Under the pieces are notes generated by a model, which saw only the letters and a list, made by a program, of their open reading frames with translations, was not told where the DNA came from and searched no databases. Of a DNA stretch of 64,000 nt, positions 36,001 through 48,000 are shown one piece after another (the stretch's first letter is position 1; every line of letters starts with the position of its first letter). Where the stretch lies: NCBI GenBank assembly GCA_963573305.1, contig OY754335.1, forward strand, positions 47,575,985 through 47,639,984. The letters are read 5' to 3'. Both the position numbers and the translations under genes were made by a program. The stretch is from Pyrrhosoma nymphula. Its lineage: Eukaryota; Arthropoda; Insecta; Odonata; Coenagrionidae.

Positions 36001-39000
36001 CGTTGTCGTAACCAGGGGCTTTGCTAGCAGGAAAAGATCTTACTAATTTAGTTATTTCAGCAGGGTGGACTGGTTCTAGATACATAGATTCGAAGCTATG
36101 TGAATAGTCACAACACTCAGTGACGAATTCATCAACGCCACTGTCATTACTATTATGATTACTATCGTAGGAGGAAACAAAATAGTCATTAAATGCCCTA
36201 GCTATTTTAGACCGAGCAGATGTTATACTACCGTCTATTTCTAGGCAGATTTCATGGGGACTGAGTGGTATGCGGCCGGAAAATACATATAGGTACATAT
36301 TTGGTTCCTCAATCGACTTTTGAGCCAAGCATCCAAGGGTAGGTTCCTGCTCCTTATCTCAGAGGTGCTCATGAGCGCAGTTTGTTCTTTATTTTCTTTT
36401 CTTTGAGCATGAAGCTAAAAATTTACTTGTAACTACCTCCAACTTCTTTATGCACTTGCATGGGGATATTCATATGGGGAGCTTTTGATGAACTATGGCT
36501 GCATTGTTTGAGTCAAAGAACCTCATTTACTGGTGGTATCTCATTCCTTGTGATCAATACTTATTGTTGACTTTGAAATAAAATGAATATTGCCCATCAT
36601 TTTTCCTTGTAAAACAAAAGCAACGTAGAAAGTTTAATAAAAGATAGGGCCTAATTTATAATCGACTGAACAGCCACTAAATTATGAAGAAGTTGATGCA
36701 AGGAGTCATGTGACTTTTGGAACTCCTACCTGGGCTCTACCACATTAAATCATAAAGTAAAATCTGGAAGTTAATCGAACTGGCCAGATTTTGTTTAATG
36801 ATAAATTTGTCCAGTCTCTGGTTCTTATTAAAATTTGAAAATTTACTTATTCCTTCAGGAGTTACAAACTATAATACCTGACTCATATAATTTAGCCATG
36901 AAAGCATGGTCTAAACCTGAAAGTTCACTCACCTTTGCCTCACCCTGAAGTCTCTTAGCAAATTGAATCAGTCGTTGTATTCGATCAGCTGGGCCCAGCC
37001 GTGTTTGGTCTGCTAGGCATTTCATCAATGGGAAGTTTTTTCTGTGAAATAAATGTCATTGAGACAAAGTCAAAGATAGGTTCTTGCCTACATCACAGGC
37101 TTAAAATAATTACAAGTAATGCCCTATGTGGTCCATTTCTTTGAAATAGTTCCTTGACTAAGAGCGGAAAGTTGTAATGCATTCAATCTTGAAAAGGTAA
37201 ATTGACAGCATTGAACAAGATTTTTCACTGTGAATGCCATGATATTTCACTATTGAAGAGCTTCTTTGCTGCAGATATTGTCCACTTGTGCTGATTCTCC
37301 ACTGGAAAAAAGATCAGTGGTGGTAGTTGGCAAAAAATGGCTTGTGGTGGCACCCACTTCACTTTGGGAGTTTGGACAATTTTTGATGGTATTGCTCATT
37401 CGAAAACTAATTGTCATTCAAAAAAAGCCAATAAATATGATAAATCAGTAAAGAACACCAGTTCCTTGTGAAACTTCTCAGAGCCACGTCTCCTGGATCC
37501 AACATGTTCAGAGGTTGAAGGTCCCTGAAGGGTTCATAAACTCTGTGCTGGGCTGGAAAGCTGGAACCCGGTAGGAGGCCAGTCGCCTAGCTATCTTCAG
37601 GGGAGGAATCAGGCGAGATGTTTTGGAATATGAACATAATAAGAACTAAGACGATGCAATTTTCCACAGATAAAATTTTTAATTAACCCGGGTTTCGATG
37701 CACCCTGATGATGATGCAGTGCATCGAAACCCGGGTTGATTAAAAATTTTATCTATGGAAAATTGCATCGTCTTAGTTCTTATTATCTTCAGGAGGACCA
37801 GCTCTTGATTAAGAGGAGTGACATTTGTGTCACTTAGGAAGTATTCTTCTTGTAATGTATCCATTTGGCTAGAATGTAGTCGGGTGGAGGGCGGACATTT
37901 TCGCAACCAGTAGCATAAATTCAATTTTGTAAATCTTGGAGTATCCCAGATGATAATTTTATCCAAGGAGTTCCATAATTAGAAAATAAACACTGGTACA
38001 AATTTCCACACTTCCACACACAAAAGTGTGGAAATTTGTATGTGTTTATTTCCTAATTATGGAAGTCCATAATTTCTTCAAAGTTAGCGCCGAAACACTC
38101 TCTTATGTTCTTCAAGGAAATTGTTATGAATTTCGGGGACAGTTGCATGCATGTCTGCTAACAATTCTTTCTCATTTATTTAACAATCTTTCTGAGACAT
38201 CCTCAATGGTGTTCCGTTGAAGTTCAATTATAGGTATGTATTTTGAATCTATTTCAAAATGAGAGAATTAAAACTGTAAATTTCTACTTCTTAAAATTAA
38301 AAGTAGTTTTTATCTTACTCTTGACTTGGCAATTACACATGTTGTGGCTTAGCGGGATGTCTCTGTTTATAAAACTCTACAAATAAATGTTATCTAACAA
38401 GAATTATAGATGATTATATATTAGAATAAGCAAAATAAATCAGGGGTGATGAGATAAAAGTAGCATCAAGCAGAAGTGATGAAATATTGCCTTGAGGAAT
38501 GATTTGATTAATTGACAAGAAAAAGTATGGTGTTATCAAAAACTTTATAGAAGACCAAGTTCATGGTTTTTCAAAATTACCCCAACAATATTCAGTGCCA
38601 TTACATGGTCTGGGAAAATGTATGACAAATTCCCAAATTATGCTAAAATCAAGAATAATTCAAGGGGACAGAAGTTTTGAAGAGCTTTCCCAATTTTTAA
38701 GGATTTCAAAGAGGGGTGGCCATGCTGTTATATGATTCCTGAAGTAAGAATGTGGTTTCCCGGTGAATGATGTGCAGGAACTTTTCTCGGGTTTCCTCAC
38801 GGGGCTAATGGCTCCATGTTTTCCATGGAGCCATTAGCAGAGGAGGGGGAGGGGAAATGTGAGAAAAGTTCCTGCACAATATGATTCCTATTTACAACTG
38901 CATAATGGTATTTAATTAGTTTCTTTCATGCAAAAAGATGAAGTTTTGAGAAGCTCACCTCATATTCTCGTTTAGCCCAGTCATTCTGCATAATTCTGGA

Positions 39001-42000
39001 ACCAGATAAATAGGTAGCTTTATGCCTCGCCTTTGATCTCTCTGTTTGGGCATAGTTAGCAGCAGTGGTTGTTTTGTTTGCCTTATTGTGATGTCATATC
39101 TCTGTTGAGGACAATTCATTGGAATAACTCATTAGTGCCTGCATCATATATTAGTCCCACTAATGATGTGGTAGTTATGCTTCTTGGTTATGATTCATGA
39201 CATGAATCTTTTGATTGCATAAGAACAAGTCAATTAATTGTTTAGTAAAATGAATGATACAAAATGTGAGGAGAGTATGAATGTGACATTATTTAGTAAT
39301 ACCCAATCACAATGAAATTGGTGTGTACACTTTTTAAGTACCTATTAATTGACTGTACATCATGGAACTTTGAATAGCTAACAAGCTGTTTTCTTATTAC
39401 CTATTAAATTATACCATTAAAATACAGCAACTTCTTTTTAATATGCATTTGGGAAGATACTAATATATTAACAAATGAAATCTGGATGTTAACAGAATGG
39501 GAGAAAGTATCTGAAGCTTACCTGGCGATAGTATTCCAAATACGTGATGGAACGTTTGTCTTTCATATCAAAACTTGACATTGGCGTTGTATTAAAGTCC
39601 ACATCATCAACTCTATATGTTTTATTATTATACTCCGTGAGAACAATCGTTCCAATAATGTGGAGCTTAAACACTCGCTGGAAATAAAAAGAGAAGAGTA
39701 TTAGTTCTTTATTTCATATTTATTATGATGCTGAGCAAAAAAATCTTTACATTTATCTAATTTAGATCAGTGCTTCTCAACATTTTTTGCTCAATTTCCC
39801 CTTCCAACGTTGTTCAGAATATCATTCTCCATTCCCAAGATATTGCATCTATAGTACATACAAGAACCGTATTTGCACATATATCATGCACCCTCATGTA
39901 AGATTCAAGCTGTGATTTTTACAAAGAAAATCATAAAAATATTTTTCCCCTGCAGCGATTATATAGGTAGAGGGAGAATAAGAAAAAGACATTATGATAA
40001 TGGCTTTAGTGGATAATTTCAATTTCTTTAAGAAAATTTAGTCTATTATATGAATTTATGTATTCTTGTGGCAGGAAGCTGGGTGCCCAGCAGGACGGGT
40101 ACAGTCTTTCATACATATCCTCATGTAGGACCTGGACCTGATTATTGCATTCTGATTTTCAGGGAAAAAATGCACCCGTAGTACAGGAATACAAATACAT
40201 CACATAGTTTTGCTGAATAGTGGTCCCAATTTCCCCCTAAACCCCCTAAATTCCCCCCAGGGGGAGAATTTTCCCGCTGGTAGAGAACCCCTGCGTTACA
40301 TACTACCCTGCCTTGAACCACAAGGGAATGTGGCTGGGTGTGTTTGAACTACTGTCATTTATTAGGGAGGGAATAGGGAAAATAAATTGGAAGAGGGAAA
40401 GGGTGACGGTGAATTTTATGCTCACAGATTGTTTTACCACCTCTCCGTTTTTGTTGGATTCGTAAATGGTGCATGGGGAGAAAATTCATGCAGGCTAGTT
40501 AAAGAGGTTACAGCTGTTTTTTACCTGATAATCTGTGCTGTTGCGTCCGTATATTTCGGTCAGCTGGTCCAGCACCGTGTCTCGTCTCATAACTTTATGT
40601 GTGATTTCAGCACACATCATCACTTCCTGTTCATGTTGTCGCACAGAGGTGATATAACCAGGCCATAGCTGCATCTTATACTCATCCTTCAGTGATGATA
40701 CCGCTGCAGCAGGGTCAAAATAGTTCCTTCCAACCTGAAGAATAAAAAGTATCCAGATGCCATCATGAGGACAGGTTGAATGATCATCATTGCAAAGATA
40801 TTGAGAGAGATAAGAGCAAAATTACATAGCTATGCCTTATATCCTCATGATGGCCACTGAATGCCTATTTTATAATTCAGTGAGTATTCTTGGTTAAAAC
40901 TCTCTTTGGTTATGGAGTTTTGGTCAGTTTTTTATAATCAAAATGAATCTATATACATACATATATAAAAATGAATGTTTGTCTGTGTGTCTTTTATACA
41001 AATCTACAGTTTTACTCCGATCGTGCTGGCATTTTGCAAACTAATAGTTCAAGATAGGAGGAAAATTGTAGGCTATTTTTAAAAAATCTCAGGGCCCCAA
41101 AAGGTCCTAAAAAGGGGCCCTTTGGTGGTCTATGCTACATATAGGGTTTTGTGCAGTGGTTTCATTTTTGCTTTTTAAAATTACTTCCACTCAAGATAGA
41201 GGGGTTGGATTTAGAGTAAATCAGATGGCTGAAAGAATGAAGTTTATAATTCTCTCAATCAATTATCTTTTCCAATTCATATTTGTCTGAAAATCACATT
41301 TTTAGCTGCAAAAATGCACATTTTACTCTGAAATCAACAATATCATATTTCTATGACAACCAGATTTTGGTCTTGGACGCATTTAAAATTCATTTTGCTT
41401 AGTTAAGCTGATTAGGAATGCCAGAGTCCTTTCCTCACCCACTCTTCTCAGTACCTCCTTGTTTCTTACTTTATCCTTCCAACTCACTTTTTCCATCTTC
41501 CTCCATATCCACAACTCCAGGGCTTCCAGTCTTTTTTCATCTTCCTCCATATCCACAACTCCAGGGCTTCCAGTCTTTTTTCATCTTCCTTCGTAACTGC
41601 CCAAGTTTCTGCTCCATATAGTGCCACACTCCATATATAGCACTTTATTAGTTTCTTCCTCAATTCTTTGTTCAAAGGCCCACAGAGTATGTAGCTTCCT
41701 TTTCCTTTGGAATCCTTTTGCTAATGCTATCCATCTTTCTATCTCAGCTGTACAATACGTATCTTCTGTTACAATACTCCCCAGATATTTGAAGTTCTTC
41801 ACTTGCTCAATGCATTCCCCTTCCAGTTTGATTTTAATTTTCTCCCCTTTTCCTCCGATGACCATACACTTGGTCTTCTTCTTGTCAATCTTCATTCCAC
41901 ATTCTATACATTTGGTGTTAAGGTCCTCTAGCATTCCAATTAATTTTTCTTTAGTTTCAGCTAATACTGTCATGTCATTTGCGAATCTTATGTATTCTAC

Positions 42001-45000
42001 TCTTTTCCCTCCAAAACACACCCCTCCTCTACCTATATAACACTCTTGGATTATTTCTTCCAAATGTATGTTAAATAATATGTATTGGGGACATGCAGCA
42101 TCCTTGTCTAACTCTTCCCAAGCCAATGTCCGCAGTCATCTCACCTTCTATCATCATTCTTGCAGTGTGGCTTAAATAGAGGTCTTTAATTAATCTTCTT
42201 TCTTTCCAATCGATTACTCGTGTTTTCAGTATAGCCATTAATTTGTCCCATCTTACTCTTATCTAATGCCAATGAAAGCTACATATACTTTCCTCTTTTT
42301 CTCCATATATCTCTCTTCAATTACTCTCATAAAGCCTATATAGCATATCTGGTTCCTACTCCTTTCTCCTATTCCTCTTTGATTGCTCTACTGAGCCTTC
42401 TATATAGCCTTCTGTTAATTGTCCTTAGTATTACTTTTGCTGTGTGAGATATTAAGCTTAATGCCCGGTGTTCTTCGTATTCTTGCTGTTTTTCCTCTTT
42501 TCTATGGGTATCATCAAATAGTCATTTAATAAATAAAATTTAAATAAAAATAAGTTAAAATATACCTGTTGCGAAAATTTACAAAGTATTTTTCTTGTGA
42601 TAATGTTATTTAGTAGAATTACTTGAAAGTAATAGGATTCATTGGGAATTGCCTGGGGAAAAAGGGTATCCTGAACCGAGAGTCGAACCACAGACAGACC
42701 ACTATGATTCCCAGTCTACTCTCTGTAAAAAAAAAGTTACCAGGGTTGAGTTGCTTCATCTTCTAAGTCAGGAAACATAATTTAATGCAGCAAAATTCAC
42801 ATGATCTCTTGTTCATTTCTATGTTTATTAACGTAAATTAAAATTTTCTTATGTCACAGCTGCACTTCTACGAAATTTTATTTGAAAAAAGTCATGGTTT
42901 TCGAAGTGTAAAAATGATTTACCATGTTTGAGCACTTGATTTTCTGTTACTTCTCACCCTATTATGTAACTTAATTTTGAATTAATGCGATTCTGAAGCA
43001 AGAAAGCCAGGTTTATTTTGCACAGATTGCTGATCATTATTTGTTTGTATGTACTACTAAAATTGCGCAAGTTGTAAAGTATGTCAAACTCAGTTAACTT
43101 TGAAGCAAATCGTTTGATTGAAACTTAAGTGGGACCATTGTGTGCCCTAGAATGCCATTATAACAGATGCTTAGATGAAAATGCATAGTATAATTTTACC
43201 AATTATTGTCAATATTGATGTGTATTTATATTAACTTTAGGGGTACTGTACTGCCGGCTTTAGCGTCGGGGAGGAGGAAGAAGGAACCCAAATGGCAAAA
43301 TTGGGCTTCCCTTCTTTGCCATGCATGGAGCTATCCATAGTCCCAGAAATATTTGCTTTGCCTTCTTTGTTATTAATTATATATTTCAAGGACAATTTTT
43401 TGTTTCTAGAAAATGGTCAGCCGACATTTTTACCTTCATTAGCTTAAGGTGGGATTGGGCCTACTTAGGGTGCCATAAAACATTCATGGTGCCAATGCAT
43501 ATCTGCTCATGCAAAAGTTTGTTGTTTTAACTTTATTCCATTAAGATAAATAAAAATTGATGTCTCATATGAAGCATTTGTCAAAACTGAATAAACAGTG
43601 GTTAACATTTCTATATTCTTGGTGAAACAGTAAACACAAAAAAATAGTATATGGGTTAAAATTCTCAAAATTTGGGCAAGAGCTCTTTGGTAGTGAAAAA
43701 GCATATGCCATGAAAGAAAAAGAGTTAATGAATTGCAAATTCATAGAAAAATAAGAATCATGTTTAATAGTATTATTTTAATGTATACTAATCCTAAATT
43801 TTAGTAGTAAATAATGTAGCAGCTGCACTTACCAGCTGAAGGTTCAAATGTCCCAGGCATCTTCGAACGAGCAGATTGTAGAATTGTAGATAATGATGAT
43901 CCCCTGGGGCCATGTCTCCGACAAGACGAAGAGTAATTCTGTAGCACTTATCAGTATTGGGTCGTAGGCAGTACAGCTCCATGGGCTGTGTAATGGTTCA
44001 AAAGATATGTAAATATATCTCTTAGAAATCTCTTTTTACCATTCCACTGCCAGCAAATAATTCCAGATAGGGTTTGCTTTGATTGCCAAGGCTATTTTTG
44101 TGTATTATTTAATGTGGCAGTGTATTAGATTTTTCAATTTTTATTTAAACAAAGAAAATATTTTCAAAGATGAGGCTACATTTTGGTATTGAATAACGAA
44201 AAATAATTCAGTAAGATTGTATTTTGAAGGAAATTGAAATAGATAAATTTGTATAAATGTGCATAAAAATACTGTTCTATGGATCAGCTGGTGGCAGTTT
44301 TTGCAAAAGTTCATAAGACCAATAAATCAACCCAGTGGCAGCATGAAGGTTAAAGACTCACTGAAATGAGATCACCATCAGTTGAGTCACTGGATGTGAT
44401 CACTGCTTCTGCTTTATTAAGAGCAGCAAATATACAAATTTGGCCAAGGCCTTAGCTCAAGTTTTAATAGCAGCATATTAACAATTATTTTTAGTAATCC
44501 ATTAAAAATCATGTCGACTAAAAAAAATTCTGTTAAGAATTTAGGAATACACTTCTCATTTAATAATAGCAAATTGGTAAATTGCATCAGACTTAGGCTT
44601 AAGATATATTTAATGTCGAGTATGCAATAATTTTTTTAAATTAGTTATTTTAAATTAATTAATAAATCTTGCCAGAAATTTAGAAATATTCCTCGCGTAC
44701 AATTAGGGGAAAGTTATGAAGTTCCTGTGATTGGAATGCCTCTAACAAGCTTGGATTTTTCAAGAGTGATTTGAAATTTTTTATTAGAATGGGAATTGTG
44801 TTCATAAAATCACTTGTATGGGATTTTTTTATTATAAATTTACCTAGAAAAATTAATTTTTATGCATGCATCCAAAATATTAACTTATCTCACCTCCTGT
44901 AGGCGATTCATGGAGAATAGCACTGTGCCATCAAAGATATATCCTGCACCTAATTTTTCTTCAAATGAGTGAATGATTTTTCGTTTTATCACAGTCCTTT

Positions 45001-48000
45001 CTTCCTCGGGTGAAAAATCTACCCTGTATTGGTAGAGGCACCAGTTTGTTTGTGTGACCAATCGAAAATAATTAGATGCCAGAGCAATTTCAGACCCAGA
45101 TGTCCCTGTAAATAATTTCATGCTGAGTTATATTATGATCACATAAAAATCTTACTGTATCACCCCAAAGCAGAACATCAAGTGACGGCATGACATTGTC
45201 GCAGAATGAAAATGAGGGCTGCAGAAAGATGAGAAAGATACGTATATTACTAAAAACGCCCACACTCGCAGAAAGATTTTCGTCTTAGTATCAACTGATG
45301 ATAAGATAGATAAGATAATATTTTTATTACTGCTGGTTACATTCAGTAACATAGTAATCGTCAAATTTAATATACACACAACAATCAAATACAAATATAA
45401 TTAAAAAAACATAGAACACAATATAAAGAAAATGAGGTGAGAAGGAAATTTAATCACCTAGGCCTCCTCACAGCAGGTGCATTGATTATTTAAGAAATCA
45501 CAGACACTATAAAATGCTCTGCTTAAAAGGTACTTTTTAAGTTCTAATTTAAACTTAGGCATGGAGCATATGGACTTTATGTTTAAAGGTAAATTATTAA
45601 AAATTATAGATGCTGCATGGTGAGGTCCTTTTAGGGACAGTGAGAGATGATGGCTATAAATATGGATATCATGAGTACTGCGAGTATGGTAGGTGTGGAA
45701 ACTGTGATTATCAGGAAAAAGATGTGGATTTTGTTTGACAAAAATAGCACAATGTAGGATATATAGTGAAGGTAGGGTTAAGATGTTGTGGTTCTGAAAA
45801 AGGGGGCGACCGGGGGTGCGATATGGTAGCTGTAGCATTGCCTTCAAAGCTTGTTTTTGAAGGGAGAAGACAGTTTTACTAAAGCTGTCATGACCCCAGA
45901 ATATTACTCCATAAGTCAGGAAGGATTGAATTTTTGCATGGAATAGCAACATCAAGATATTAAGAGAAATAATGGGAGCCAGTCTTCGAATCATGAAGAT
46001 CCCTATTGTTAGGTTACTTGCGATTCTCTTTATATGAGTGTGCCAGCTCAGGTCTTCACTAACGGAAAGACCTAGAAATCTAGTATTTGATGACCGCACA
46101 ATATGGCTATCATTAATCTTTAGTAGAAGGCTCGTGCTTGGAGGAGCCCTTTTTAAGTGAAATATATACTGTTTTCTGAATGTTTAGGTGAAGCTTATTT
46201 GCGAGGCACCACTGGGACATACTATTAATAGATGTTTTAGCTGCAGTACTCAATAAGGCTGTGTCATTTGATGTGATTAAACAGGTTGAGTCGTCAGCAT
46301 ATAATATGGGTAGGCTGCAAGAAATGGAGTCTGTGAGAAGTCTGTGAGTGAGTCTGAGATGCAGAAAGATAAAACACATTCTACTTTGGGGCTGTATCAA
46401 AAAGCAACCATGTTTTTGGAAAAGGGTTGTTACTGGTAATAATATTGTTTCTTGGATACAGTTACTGCAGTAAACCTCATGATCAAGAAAATACTGTATT
46501 ATTTAAATTTATGTTGCCTCTTGAATTACATTTCAATAAAATGCACTTTAAGAAATTAAAACTTTATCTGTATAATGGCATGAACAATGTGATATGGGAT
46601 GCATTACCTTCCTAAATGTTCATAGCTTCTGTTAATATCAACATGATTTCTAGCGAATGAGATTGTGTGAAACACTGCTTCATCCATTTGTTTAGCTTAA
46701 ATCAGGTAAAATTAAAAAAGGTAGAGGGTCTATTGATAGCTAGAAAGCATTGAAGAATGTCACAAGCAAATAACTAACATTTTAACTACTGTCTTGATGT
46801 TTCAATGAAAAAGTAAAGTATTGAATATGTAATGTCTCATCAGATGATAAACGTGAAGTAGTTATTCTATATATTCTAATATGCTTAGGGTGATTGACAG
46901 TAATTCTGATATGCTTAGGGTAGCATTGAGAATCCCTCAGGGAGATTTGAATGGTCCCATCTTGTTTGGCATTTGTATATAAATGATATCAGTTCCAATT
47001 GTAAACATGTTTACGATGACTGTTCGCTGATGATATGATCATAAGGAACCTGTTTCAGGAACTACAATCTTCAGTTCACTGTTCATAACACACCCGGTGC
47101 CATCACCTAGCCTTTGTTTAAATTTATATGTTTTTTATACTTAATTGCTTTTACTTTGATGAGGCACCCCAGCAGGGCTTTTTAACCTAACTAGACAGTG
47201 TACTCAGTGGACAAATTTGATTATCAGAATGCCTTCATTGTGAAGCTTTTTTTGGTGTGATGCTGATGACTCTTGTTCTATCTTTCCATAGTTGTCAATT
47301 TTTCTTGGATGACAGTTTCACAGTTTAAAGATATCTTCTGATCTGAACATACCGACTGCAATGCTGGTGAAACTGTCATCCCAGAAAAACAGACTGTCAC
47401 AGAATACATCCTGGAAAACAAAGTCTTATGAAAGTACTTTTTTTTTTTCAAATTTTGACATTTTTTGCCTGATGTAGTGTGCTAGTAAGTTTCTTATGGC
47501 TATATTTGTAATTATTTTAGCCCAGGTCTAAGTTTGTCCTTGAGTTATATCAAACCAGTATTTATATTGTCGCATTATCCACAAATAGCATTATTCCTGG
47601 CATAATAAGTTCAGAGAATTTTCAGCCTATATTTTTCAGGCACACTGATTATGTGTCAAAAGTTTAAACTGCCAAGCGTAATACAACTCCTAGCCCCTCT
47701 GGAATCCTTACTTAGAGCAGGATTGAGTAAAACTTCCTTAATTTGAAATCTATGAGTATAGCCATTAGAGACAAAAATGAAAACCAAACATTGTTGGTAC
47801 AAATTTGAGTATAGCCATTAGAGACAAAAATGAAAACCAAACATTGTTCGTACAAACAAATAAGACATGCATTAGTTGTTCAGTAGGGAAAATCAATGCA
47901 TCAATGGAAGAGAAAGAATCAACCTACCTTTTTTTGAAGGTAACTCTCTGGGTCTTGTCCAAATGACCTCTTCCACCTCCACTTCCTCAGGGTCTCTTTC

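Noticed and set aside
37679..37966. 95-codon minus-strand frame (CYWLRKCPPSTRLHSS) as a PLE or host exon
   Set aside because: It overlaps one arm of a fold-back and shows no diagnostic motif; left unassigned.
40385..40668. Plus-strand open frame over PIWI exon 5 as a gene
   Set aside because: The antisense strand reads as a perfect PIWI exon with consensus splice sites.
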